NCBI GenBank assembly: GCA_041591915.1
Contig: JBFHRB010000042.1
Coordinates: 1-16,087 of the forward strand
DNA from: JBFHRB01 sp041591915
Lineage (GTDB): Bacteria; Actinomycetota; Nitriliruptoria; Nitriliruptorales; Nitriliruptoraceae
Reading direction: 5' to 3'
DNA: 16,087 bases
Shown one piece after another: positions 6,895-14,050 of this stretch. The position numbers and the translations under genes were made by a program. Below the pieces are notes generated by a model. It worked only from the letters and a program-made list of their open reading frames with translations, did no database searches and was not told where the DNA came from. The stretch's first letter is position 1; each line of letters begins with the position of its first letter.

Positions 6895-8985
6895 ATGACG
6901 CCCCGTACCGCAACCCCACTCCGCCCGACCGTACGGCCCGCCGACGACCTGCTCGCGGCCGTGCACGCTGGTGACGACGCCGCCGTCCCGCCGTCCTGCT
7001 GGGACGTCCTCGAGCCCCACCTGCCCGAGGTGAAGAAGCCGGCGCAGTACACCGGCATCGAGCACAACACGAGCCCCAAGGGATGGGGCGACGCGGACGT
7101 CCGGTGGCTGCTCTGCTACCCGGACGCGTACGAGGTCGGCCAGCCCAACCAGGGCATCCAGATCCTGTACGAGGTCCTGAACGAGCGAGCCGACACGCTC
7201 GCCGAGCGCGGGTACTCGCCGTGGGTCGACCTCGAGGAGCGGATGCGCGCCGACGACATCCCGTTCTTCAGCCTCGAACACCACTACCCACTCTGGGCGT
7301 TCGACGTGTTCGCCGTCACGCTCCCGCACGAGCTCGGCCACACCAACCTGCTCAACGCCCTCGACCTCGGCGGCATCCCGATCGAGGCCGCCGACCGCAC
7401 GTCCGACCACCCGATCGTGCTGGTCGGGGGGCACGCCGCCTACAACCCCGAGCCGCTCGCGCCGTTCATCGACGCCGCGGTCATGGGTGACGGCGAGGAG
7501 GTCGTGCTCGAGGTCGACGACGTCATCCGCGCCTGGAAGCGCGAGGGCGACGGCGACCGCGAGGTCCTGCTGCGCCGCCTCGCCGACATCGAGGGCGTGT
7601 ACATCCCGGCGTTGTACGAGCCGCGCTACCTCGACGACGGCCGCCTCAAGCAGACGGTGCCCACACGCCCGGGCCTGCCGCACCGCGTGCCCAAGCGGAC
7701 GGTGCAGGACCTCGAGCAGTGGCCCTACCCCAAGAAGCAGATCGTGCCGATGACCGAGGTCGTGCACGAGCGCTTCAGCGTCGAGATCTTCCGCGGCTGC
7801 ACGCGCGGCTGTCGCTTCTGCCAGGCCGGCATGATCACGCGCCCCGTCCGCGAGCGGCGCCCGGAGACGATCAAGGCGCTCGTCGACGAGGGCCTGCGCA
7901 ACACCGGCTTCGAGGAGGTCGGCCTCCTCAGCCTCTCCTCGGCGGACCACGCGCACATCGGCGACATCGCCCGCGACCTCGCCGACACCTACGAGGGGAC
8001 GGCCACCGGGCTCAGCCTCCCGTCGACCCGCGTCGACGCCTTCAACGTGACCCTCTCCAACGAACTGGCACGCAACGGCCGCCGGACCGGGCTCACCTTC
8101 GCGCCCGAGGCGGGCTCCGAGCGCATGCGCGCGGTCATCAACAAGATGGTCGCCGAGGAGGACATGCTCCGCACGGCCGACGTCGCCTTCGCCAACGGCT
8201 GGCGTCACATCAAGCTGTACTTCATGGTCGGCCTGCCGACCGAGCGCGACGAGGACGTCACCGCCATCGGCGAGCTCGGCATCAAGGTCTTCGAGATCGC
8301 CCAGCGCTACGGCCGCAAGAACCGCGTCACGGTCTCCGTCGGGGGCTTCGTGCCCAAGCCGCACACCCCCTTCCAGTGGGCGCCGCAGGACCCGCCCGAG
8401 GAGATCCACCGCAAGCTCGACCTCATCAAGCAGGTCATCAGCCCCCACCGGGGTCTGACCCTGCGCACCAACGACCCGGAGGAGGGCGTCATCGAGGGGC
8501 TGCTCGCCCGCGGTGACCGGCGCGTCGCGCCCGCGGTCCGCCGGGCGTGGGAGCTCGGGTCGAAGTTCGACGGCTGGCACGAGTTCGACACGCTCGACAC
8601 CTGGAGGCAGGCGCTCGACGAGACGGGCGTCGACCTCGGCTGGTACAGCTACCGCGAGCGCGAGGGCAACGAGGCGCTGCCGTGGGACCACCTCGACTCG
8701 GGCCTCGAGAAGGAATGGCTCTGGGAGGACTGGCAGGAGTCGCTGTCCGAGCAGGAGCTCGACGACTGCCGGTGGTCGCCCTGCTATGACTGCGGGGTCT
8801 GCCCCGGTCTCGACCTGGTCCACGACACCGGCTACCAGCCGGGCTTGCTGGCAGGCAAGGCACTCCCGGTCGTCGCCACCGCGGCGACACCGGTGAACGA
8901 GCGGCCGCTCGGCGGCAACGCCGGGCTTCCGACCGCGCCGGCCCGCATCGTGCCGGCCGCCACGAGCGAGGGGGACGAGGCCTGA
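6895..8985 (+). CDS. TIGR03960-type radical SAM protein with B12-binding-like N-terminus
   Basis: The 696-residue protein matches the TIGR03960 family of unknown function. Its N-terminal Rossmann-like region (residues about 60-270, e.g. LLCYPDAYEVGQPNQGIQIL) resembles cobalamin-binding domains, though no DxHxxG cobalamin motif is visible. The radical SAM core has the 4Fe-4S motif C302-x3-C306-x2-C309 (GCTRGCRFCQAG) and continues to about residue 490. Near the C-terminus C625, C630, C633 and C636 (SPCYDCGVC) form a second cysteine group, followed by about 60 alanine/proline-rich residues. ATG at 6895 is chosen because GGGAG (6886-6890) sits 4 bases upstream; a GTG at 6826 would add 23 residues without support. 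The stop overlaps the next gene by one base (TGATG), as expected for its conserved partner. Confidence 0.92.
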   Translation: MTPRTATPLRPTVRPADDLLAAVHAGDDAAVPPSCWDVLEPHLPEVKKPAQYTGIEHNTSPKGWGDADVRWLLCYPDAYEVGQPNQGIQILYEVLNERADTLAERGYSPWVDLEERMRADDIPFFSLEHHYPLWAFDVFAVTLPHELGHTNLLNALDLGGIPIEAADRTSDHPIVLVGGHAAYNPEPLAPFIDAAVMGDGEEVVLEVDDVIRAWKREGDGDREVLLRRLADIEGVYIPALYEPRYLDDGRLKQTVPTRPGLPHRVPKRTVQDLEQWPYPKKQIVPMTEVVHERFSVEIFRGCTRGCRFCQAGMITRPVRERRPETIKALVDEGLRNTGFEEVGLLSLSSADHAHIGDIARDLADTYEGTATGLSLPSTRVDAFNVTLSNELARNGRRTGLTFAPEAGSERMRAVINKMVAEEDMLRTADVAFANGWRHIKLYFMVGLPTERDEDVTAIGELGIKVFEIAQRYGRKNRVTVSVGGFVPKPHTPFQWAPQDPPEEIHRKLDLIKQVISPHRGLTLRTNDPEEGVIEGLLARGDRRVAPAVRRAWELGSKFDGWHEFDTLDTWRQALDETGVDLGWYSYREREGNEALPWDHLDSGLEKEWLWEDWQESLSEQELDDCRWSPCYDCGVCPGLDLVHDTGYQPGLLAGKALPVVATAATPVNERPLGGNAGLPTAPARIVPAATSEGDEA

Positions 8986-9755
8986 TGCAGCGCATCCGCG
9001 TCCGCTACACGAAGGAAGGCCGCGTGCGGTTCGTCTCCGCACGTGACCTCACCTCCGTGTGGGAGCGGGCGCTGCGCCGCGCCGACCTGCCCATCGCCTA
9101 CTCCGAAGGTTTCCACCCGCACGCCAAGGTGTCGTTCCCCGACGCCCTGCCCGTCGGGTACGCGTCGACCGGCGAGTACGCCGAGTTGACGTTCGCGGCG
9201 CCGGTCGACCCCGGTCCCGCACTCCAGGCCCTGTCGGCGACGTTGCCGCCGGGCATGGACATCCTCGTCTACTTCGAGGTGCCGGACGGCGCCCCAAAGC
9301 TCGCCAAGATGCTCGAGGCGACCATGTGGGAGTGCGTCCTTCCGGCGCCGGACGAGGCAGGTGACGCTGCGCCCGCGCAGCCACTCGCCGACCGCATCAA
9401 CGACCTCTGCGCAGAGATCGTCGAAGCCACGGAACTGCCGGTCGTCCGGCGTCGCCCCAAGGGTGACAAGTCGATCGACGTCCGACCATGGCTCGCCGAC
9501 CTCCGCGCGTCCGTCCGGCCCGACGAGGCCGGGCGACCGACAACCATCCTCCGCGCGATCTTCACGAACGACGGTCCGTCCGTGCGTCCCACCGAGCTCT
9601 ACGAGGTGCTGACGACGTACGCAGACGGCGACCTGACCCAGCCGCGCCTCTACCGGCGTGTGTCGCAGGGTCGGGTCGAAGCCGACGGCCTCACCGAGGC
9701 CCTCAGCGGCGAGCACGAACCGCTCGCTCCGAACCGTCTCGTGGGAGCCGCTTGA
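8985..9755 (+). CDS. TIGR03936/DUF2344 radical SAM-associated protein
   Basis: The 256-residue product is the DUF2344 (TIGR03936) partner that in many bacteria directly follows or is fused to the TIGR03960 radical SAM enzyme; its function is not established. The family N-terminus is clear: RIRVRYTKEGRVRFVSARDL, an arginine-rich helix (WERALRRADLP), then YSEGFHPHAKVSFPDALPVGYAS and GEYAEL. The basic residues and histidines of the first 60 residues would suit nucleic acid or substrate binding, which is inference. Residues about 155-215 are less conserved. The ATG lies within the upstream stop codon, with GAGG (8977-8980) 4 bases before it. RNase E/G begins 16 bases downstream, so the three genes form one operon. 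Confidence 0.92.
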   Translation: MQRIRVRYTKEGRVRFVSARDLTSVWERALRRADLPIAYSEGFHPHAKVSFPDALPVGYASTGEYAELTFAAPVDPGPALQALSATLPPGMDILVYFEVPDGAPKLAKMLEATMWECVLPAPDEAGDAAPAQPLADRINDLCAEIVEATELPVVRRRPKGDKSIDVRPWLADLRASVRPDEAGRPTTILRAIFTNDGPSVRPTELYEVLTTYADGDLTQPRLYRRVSQGRVEADGLTEALSGEHEPLAPNRLVGAA

Positions 9756-9771
9756 CCGAAGCGAGTCAGGT

Positions 9772-11628
9772 GTGAGCGACACGACCACCACCGAAACCGA
9801 CAAGGCCTCCGAGACCGACAAGGCCTCGACGACCGACAAGGCCGCCGGGTCCTCCGGAACGGCCACCGAGGGCAAGGGGACCAGCACGCGGACCCGCACG
9901 CGCTCGCGCAGCCGCGCCACGGCCGACGCCGCCTCGCGTGGCGGGAAGGGCGCCAAGGGCGACGAGCCCGAGAGCGGTGCTGGCCGGACCAGGTCGGAGA
10001 AGGCCGAGAAGTCCGGCGACGAACCAGCGAGCAAGGACGCGCGCTCGTCCGACGACGACACGTCCGAGGGCGGCCGCAAGCGCCGTCGCCGTCGCGGTCG
10101 ACGCGGGCGAGGCAAGGGCAAGGGTGGCGAGGCCAGGGCCAAGGAGTCCGGCAAGGACGCGGGCAAGGACACCGGCAAGGAGAGCGGCGACGGCGGCAAG
10201 GGCTCCGGGGACTCCCGGGGGGGACGTGCCGAGAAGGCGGCTCCGACGCGGCTCGCGGCCAAGAACCAGCGGCGCAACGCCGGCCGCGGGCAGGGCGGCG
10301 GGCGCGGACGCCGGCCCGGCTTCTCCGACGAGGTCCGGCGCTCGATGCTCGAGAGCCCTCCGAAGACGATGCTCGTCACGACGCTGGGCGCGCGGACGCA
10401 GATCGCCGTCCTCGAGGACCGCACGATGGTCGAGCACTTCGTGACGCGCAAGGACCAGCGCTCGCTCGTCGGCAACATCTACATGGCGCGGGTCCAGAAC
10501 GTCCTGCCGGGCATGGAGGCGGCGTTCCTCGACATCGGCAAGGGCCGCAACGGCGTGCTGTACGCGGGCGAGGTGCTCTACGACGAGAACGACCTCGAGG
10601 GCGACAAGGCCCCGCGCATCGAGGACACCCTCAAGCAGGGGCAGAAGGTCCTCGTGCAGGTCACGAAGGACCCCATGGGCCACAAGGGTGCCCGCCTCAC
10701 CCAGATCATCTCCCTCGCCGGGCGGTACATGGTGCTCACGCCCAACAGCGACGTGTTCGGGATCTCGCGCAAGCTGGCGGACGATGACCGCGAGCGCCTC
10801 CGGAAGGTCCTGAAGAAGGTCAAGCCCGCCGAGCACGGTGTCATCGTCCGGACTGCTGCGGCGCACGCCGACGACGAGCAGCTCGAGGCGGACATCAAGC
10901 GCCTCCTGGCCCGTTGGGACAAGGTCCAGCAGGACGCCGAGAACGCGAAGGCCCTCGAGCCCGTCTACGAGGAGCCGCCGCTGGTCGTCAAGGTGATCCG
11001 CGACAACTTCGGCCCCGAGTTCGTGAAGTGCGTCATCGACGACCCCGAGCTCTACCGACAGGTCCTCGACTACCTCGAGGACGTCGCGCCCGAGCTCGTC
11101 GAGAAGCTCGAGTACTACGACCTCCACGTCGGTGAGGGCGAGGACAAGAAGGACCCACTGTTCGACGCCTACAACGCGAACGACCAGATCAAGAAGGCGC
11201 TGGACCGCAAGGTCTGGCTGCCCAGCGGCGGGTACCTCATCATCGAGAAGACCGAGGCGATGACGATCGTCGACGTGAACACCGGCAAGTTCACCGGTGA
11301 CGCGAAGTCGAACCTCGAGGAGACGGTCCTCAAGACCAACCTCGAGGCCGCGGAGGAGATCGTCCGCCAGCTCCGGCTGCGCGACATCGGCGGCATCATC
11401 GTCATCGACTTCATCGACATGCTGCTCAAGGCCAACCAGGACCAGGTCATCCGCAAGCTCAAGCGCGAGCTGCTGCGCGATCGCACCAAGACCCGCGTGT
11501 CCGAGGTGAGCCGGCTCGGCCTGGTCCAGATGACGCGCAAGAACGTGTCGGCCGGCCTCGTCGAGGCCTTCTCGGACAAGTGCGACAACTGCAACGGCCA
11601 CGGCTACGTCGTCAACTTCGAGGGCTGA
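9772..11628 (+). CDS. rne: Ribonuclease E/G family endoribonuclease
   Basis: RNase E/G cleaves single-stranded AU-rich RNA in rRNA maturation and mRNA turnover. The 618-residue product has a disordered N-terminus (about 1-190) rich in Lys, Arg, Glu, Ser, Thr and Gly, then an S1 RNA-binding domain (about 200-300, NIYMARVQNVLPGMEAAFLD). The catalytic DNase I-like region carries the Mg-binding D501 (DVNTGKF) and D546 (DFIDM), and the zinc-link cysteines are C604-D-N-C607. Offsets from E. coli D303, D346 and C404 are 198-200, so the core is collinear. It ends 11 residues after the zinc link, with no C-terminal degradosome scaffold. GTG at 9772 is inferred: the ribosome binding site is weak (AGG 9768-9770), and an in-frame GTG at 9658 lies inside the previous gene. 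Whether to name it rne or rng is open. Confidence 0.93.
   Translation: MSDTTTTETDKASETDKASTTDKAAGSSGTATEGKGTSTRTRTRSRSRATADAASRGGKGAKGDEPESGAGRTRSEKAEKSGDEPASKDARSSDDDTSEGGRKRRRRRGRRGRGKGKGGEARAKESGKDAGKDTGKESGDGGKGSGDSRGGRAEKAAPTRLAAKNQRRNAGRGQGGGRGRRPGFSDEVRRSMLESPPKTMLVTTLGARTQIAVLEDRTMVEHFVTRKDQRSLVGNIYMARVQNVLPGMEAAFLDIGKGRNGVLYAGEVLYDENDLEGDKAPRIEDTLKQGQKVLVQVTKDPMGHKGARLTQIISLAGRYMVLTPNSDVFGISRKLADDDRERLRKVLKKVKPAEHGVIVRTAAAHADDEQLEADIKRLLARWDKVQQDAENAKALEPVYEEPPLVVKVIRDNFGPEFVKCVIDDPELYRQVLDYLEDVAPELVEKLEYYDLHVGEGEDKKDPLFDAYNANDQIKKALDRKVWLPSGGYLIIEKTEAMTIVDVNTGKFTGDAKSNLEETVLKTNLEAAEEIVRQLRLRDIGGIIVIDFIDMLLKANQDQVIRKLKRELLRDRTKTRVSEVSRLGLVQMTRKNVSAGLVEAFSDKCDNCNGHGYVVNFEG
9796..9849 (+). 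repeat. Three tandem 18-base units in rne 5' end
   Basis: ACCGACAAGGCC recurs at 9796, 9814 and 9832, an exact 18-base period encoding TDKASE, TDKAST and TDKAAG. The repeats lie in the disordered N-terminal region of the RNase E/G and could expand or contract by replication slippage without a frameshift. Similar lysine/glycine motifs (GKDAGKDTGKESG) follow further on without strict periodicity. Confidence 0.7.
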
Positions 11629-11651
11629 GACGAGAACGCAACGATCTCCCG

Positions 11652-11669
11652 GACGGGGCCGCCCCGATC
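11652..11669 (+). terminator. Weak hairpin after RNase E/G
   Basis: CGGGG (11654-11658) pairs with CCCCG (11662-11666) around a CCG loop. The stem can extend by GA/TC pairs if A11667 is bulged. No T-tract follows. It starts 25 bases after the rne stop and precedes the proposed aldehyde dehydrogenase -10 element, so it may partly terminate the upstream operon. Confidence 0.3.
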
Positions 11670-11682
11670 CGCGACGTGGCCC

Positions 11683-11688
11683 TACCAT
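11683..11688 (+). promoter_or_regulatory. Probable -10 element of the aldehyde dehydrogenase gene
   Basis: TACCAT fits TANNNT and the recurring TAC(C/G)NT form. Transcription would start near 11695, giving a short leader of about 21 bases with GGAGG (11703-11707) well placed before the TTG start. There is no convincing -35 hexamer. Confidence 0.42.
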
Positions 11689-11715
11689 CCCGCTCATCGC
11701 TCGGAGGCGTTCGCG

Positions 11716-13482
11716 TTGACCCATCTCTCCCACAAGCACGTCGAGGGCGGCACCCTCGAGATCCCCGAGGCGCCACACAAGGTCCCCGAGACGCCGTTCG
11801 AGCAGATCGACCAGGCCGTCGAGGACCTGCGCGGCAACGCCGCCGCGTGGACCCAGCTCGACGTCCAGGGGCGCATCGACCTGATCGATGCGCTGATCGA
11901 GTCGACCGTCGCCGTGGCCGACGAGTGGGTCGAGGCAGCGATCCGCGCGAAGCGCCTGCCGGCCGACCACCCCGTCGCGGGTGAGGACTACGTCACCGGC
12001 CCGTACCCGACGGTGCGCAACCTTCGGATGCTCAAGAACTCGCTCCAGCAGATCCAGGAGCACGGCCGTCCGCAGCCGCCAGGTCCCGTCACCACCCTGC
12101 CCGACGGCCGCATCGGCGTGGGTGTCATGCCAGCCGATCTCGTGGATCGCGCGCTGTTCGCCGGGTTCACGGCCGAGGTCCGGCTCCAGGACGGGGTGAA
12201 CGAGGACAACCTTGACCAGCACATGGCCCGCATCTACCAGCCGGGCTACGAGCCCGAGCCCAAGGTCTCGCTGGTGCTCGGTGCGGGCAACGTCTCGTCG
12301 ATCGCGCCGACGGACGTCTTCTACAAGCTGTTCGTCGAGGACGAGGTCGTCGTCCTCAAGATGAACCCGGTCAACGAGTACGTCGGACCCTTCCTCGAGG
12401 AGGCCCTGGCACCGCTCGTGGACGGCGGCTTCCTGCGCTTCGTCTACGGCGGCGCCAAGGAGGGCGCGTACCTGTCGGACCACCCGGGCATCGACACCCT
12501 CCACATCACGGGTTCCGACCGCACCCACGACGCGATCGTGTTCGGGCCGGGGGAGGAGGGCCAGAAGAACAAGGCCGCCGGCAAGCGCATCAACGATCGG
12601 CCGTTCTCCTGCGAGCTCGGCAACGTCACGCCGGTCATCGTCGTCCCCGGGCCCTGGTCCGACGCGGACATCGACTGGCAGGGCGAGAACCTCGCGACGA
12701 TGCTCGTGAACAACGCCGGCTTCAACTGCATCGCGACGCGCGTCATCGTCCAGCACAAGTCGTGGGCCCGGCGCCGTGCCCTGAACAACGCGGTCCGCAA
12801 GTACCTCGACCTGGCCCCGCAGCGCTACCCGTACTACCCCGGCGCGGAGGACCGCTACAAGGCCTTCATCGCCCAGCACCCCGAGGCCGAGCGCTACGGC
12901 AGCGACGGGCCGGGTGAGGTTCCGTGGACGTTCATCCCCGACCTCGACCGCAACAACGCCGACGACATCTGCTTCACGACCGAGTCCTTCACCGGCGTCA
13001 TGGGCGAGGTGCCGCTCGACGCCCCCCGGTCCATCCCCGACTACATCGCGCAGGCCGTGGAGTTCTGCAACAGCCGGCTCTGGGGGAGCCTCGGCGCCTC
13101 GATCATCGTGCACCCGAAGTCGCTGAAGGACCCCGCGGTCGCGGAGGCCCTCGAGGCGGCGATCACCGACCTCGAGTACGGCAACGTCGTCGTCAACCAC
13201 TGGTCCGGCGTCGGCTTCGGGTTCATGTCGACCAGCTGGGGCGCGTACCCCGGCCACACCCACGACGACATCCAGTCCGGCATCGGCATCGTCCACAACA
13301 CGTTCATGTTCGAGGACGTCGTCAAGTCGGTCGTCCGCGGACCGTTCCGGATGCCCGTCAAGCTCCCGATCTTCCTCACCCACAAGCGGCCCGGTGAGTT
13401 CTTCAAGGCCGCGATGCACCTCGAGGCGGACCCGTCCCCGGCCAAGGTCCCGCCCGTGCTCTGGGCGGCGATGCGCGGCTGA
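11716..13482 (+). CDS. Aldehyde dehydrogenase superfamily protein, divergent long form
   Basis: The 588-residue product belongs to the NAD(P)-dependent aldehyde dehydrogenase superfamily, longer than the usual 480-500 residues. Visible landmarks are K215 (LKMNPVNEY, cofactor-binding lysine position), ITGS at 264-267, the general-base glutamate E300 in CELGN, the catalytic cysteine C338 in NNAGFNC, and E423 in TTESFTG. These have roughly normal spacing, so the enzyme is probably active. The first 180 residues hold most of the extra length. Substrate is unknown; reduction of acyl-CoA or oxidation of a long or bulky aldehyde are both possible. The TTG start is supported by GGAGG 8 bases upstream. 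It interrupts the common RNase E/G to rplU order and seems to be its own transcription unit. Base composition matches its neighbours. Confidence 0.88.
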   Translation: MTHLSHKHVEGGTLEIPEAPHKVPETPFEQIDQAVEDLRGNAAAWTQLDVQGRIDLIDALIESTVAVADEWVEAAIRAKRLPADHPVAGEDYVTGPYPTVRNLRMLKNSLQQIQEHGRPQPPGPVTTLPDGRIGVGVMPADLVDRALFAGFTAEVRLQDGVNEDNLDQHMARIYQPGYEPEPKVSLVLGAGNVSSIAPTDVFYKLFVEDEVVVLKMNPVNEYVGPFLEEALAPLVDGGFLRFVYGGAKEGAYLSDHPGIDTLHITGSDRTHDAIVFGPGEEGQKNKAAGKRINDRPFSCELGNVTPVIVVPGPWSDADIDWQGENLATMLVNNAGFNCIATRVIVQHKSWARRRALNNAVRKYLDLAPQRYPYYPGAEDRYKAFIAQHPEAERYGSDGPGEVPWTFIPDLDRNNADDICFTTESFTGVMGEVPLDAPRSIPDYIAQAVEFCNSRLWGSLGASIIVHPKSLKDPAVAEALEAAITDLEYGNVVVNHWSGVGFGFMSTSWGAYPGHTHDDIQSGIGIVHNTFMFEDVVKSVVRGPFRMPVKLPIFLTHKRPGEFFKAAMHLEADPSPAKVPPVLWAAMRG

Positions 13483-13528
13483 CCGCCGACGCGGGGGAGT
13501 GCGCGGGCAGCGCGCCGCGCGCCATCGG

Positions 13529-13558
13529 TTGACCGTTTTCGCGCACGTCGGGTACCCT
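13529..13558 (+). promoter_or_regulatory. rplU-rpmA promoter with -35 and -10 hexamers
   Basis: TTGACC (13529-13534) and TACCCT (13553-13558) are separated by 18 bases, a good match to a housekeeping sigma-A promoter. Transcription should start near 13565, about 160 bases before the rplU GTG. The local AT-rich spacer start (GTTTTC) stands out from the surrounding GC-rich DNA. This is the best promoter in the window. Confidence 0.75.
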
Positions 13559-13566
13559 CCACCGCG

Positions 13567-13726
13567 CGGTGCCCCCGGGCACCGTTTCCCACGTCACGGC
13601 GCCCGGCCTCTCCCGGAGGGGCCTCACGGCCACCGCCGCGCCGACCGACAACAAGCCCCGTCGCGCCCCTGCCGCCTCCCCCGTGTCCTGCGGCGTGCGC
13701 GCACCCCAAGCAAGCAGGAGACCACC
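13567..13726 (+). promoter_or_regulatory. Structured 5' leader of rplU
   Basis: Two strong hairpins lie at the start of the predicted transcript. CGGTGCC (13567-13573) pairs with GGCACCG (13578-13584) over a 4-base loop and is followed by TTT. GGCCTCTC (13605-13612) pairs with GAGGGGCC (13616-13623) over a 3-base loop, with one G-U pair. The remaining bases to the AGGAG at 13716-13720 show no clear stem. Ribosomal protein operons are often autoregulated through such leaders, and the first hairpin with its short T-run could act as an attenuator. No known leader family was recognised. Confidence 0.45.
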
Positions 13727-14029
13727 GTGTACGCGGTCATCGCCACCGGCGGCAAGCAGTACCGGGTTCAGCCCGGTGACCAGGTCACCGTCGAGAAGCT
13801 CCAGGGCCAGGTCGGCGATGCCGTCGAGCTGCCCGCGATCATGGTCGTCGGCGACGACGGTGCCGTGACCACCGGCAAGGACGCCGACGGCAAGGTCGTC
13901 AAGGCCACGATCACGGCCCACACCAAGGGCGACAAGATCACGGTCTTCACCTACAAGAACAAGAGCCGCCAGCGGAAGAAGAACGGTCACCGCCAGCAGC
14001 TCACGACGATCAAGATCGACACGATCTGA
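13727..14029 (+). CDS. rplU: 50S ribosomal protein L21
   Basis: L21 is a primary 23S rRNA-binding protein of the large subunit. The 100-residue product has the usual length and signature: YAVIATGGKQYRVQPGDQVTVEKL at the start and KRQR-type basic motif KNKSRQRKKNGHRQQLTTIKI near the end. GTG at 13727 is chosen because AGGAG (13716-13720) lies 6 bases upstream and the encoded protein then begins exactly as the family does; the frame stays open upstream but the extra sequence is unlike L21. rpmA follows after 21 bases in the classic rplU-rpmA pair. Regulation is probably from the promoter and leader between 13529 and 13726. Confidence 0.98.
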   Translation: MYAVIATGGKQYRVQPGDQVTVEKLQGQVGDAVELPAIMVVGDDGAVTTGKDADGKVVKATITAHTKGDKITVFTYKNKSRQRKKNGHRQQLTTIKIDTI

Positions 14030-14030
14030 T

Positions 14031-14044
14031 CTCCTCCGAGGAGG
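14031..14044 (+). promoter_or_regulatory. Hairpin covering the rpmA ribosome binding site
   Basis: CTCCT (14031-14035) can pair with AGGAG (14039-14043) over a 3-base loop, hiding the GAGGAGG ribosome binding site of rpmA (14038-14044, 6 bases before the ATG). The stem begins two bases after the rplU stop codon. A ribosome terminating on rplU would open it, so rpmA translation could be coupled to that of rplU. The stem is short and the idea is inferred from sequence alone. Confidence 0.4.
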
Positions 14045-14050
14045 CACGCC

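Noticed and set aside
9766..13419. A 1217-residue open frame on the - strand across RNase E/G and the aldehyde dehydrogenase gene
   Set aside because: It is antisense to two genes with clear family motifs, its translation is low-complexity and unlike any known fold, and long antisense frames are expected from the GC-rich third codon positions of the real genes.
13569..13868. A 99-codon frame starting in the rplU leader
   Set aside because: It runs out of frame into rplU, has no ribosome binding site and an Arg/Pro/Ser-rich translation; the leader is more plausibly structured RNA.
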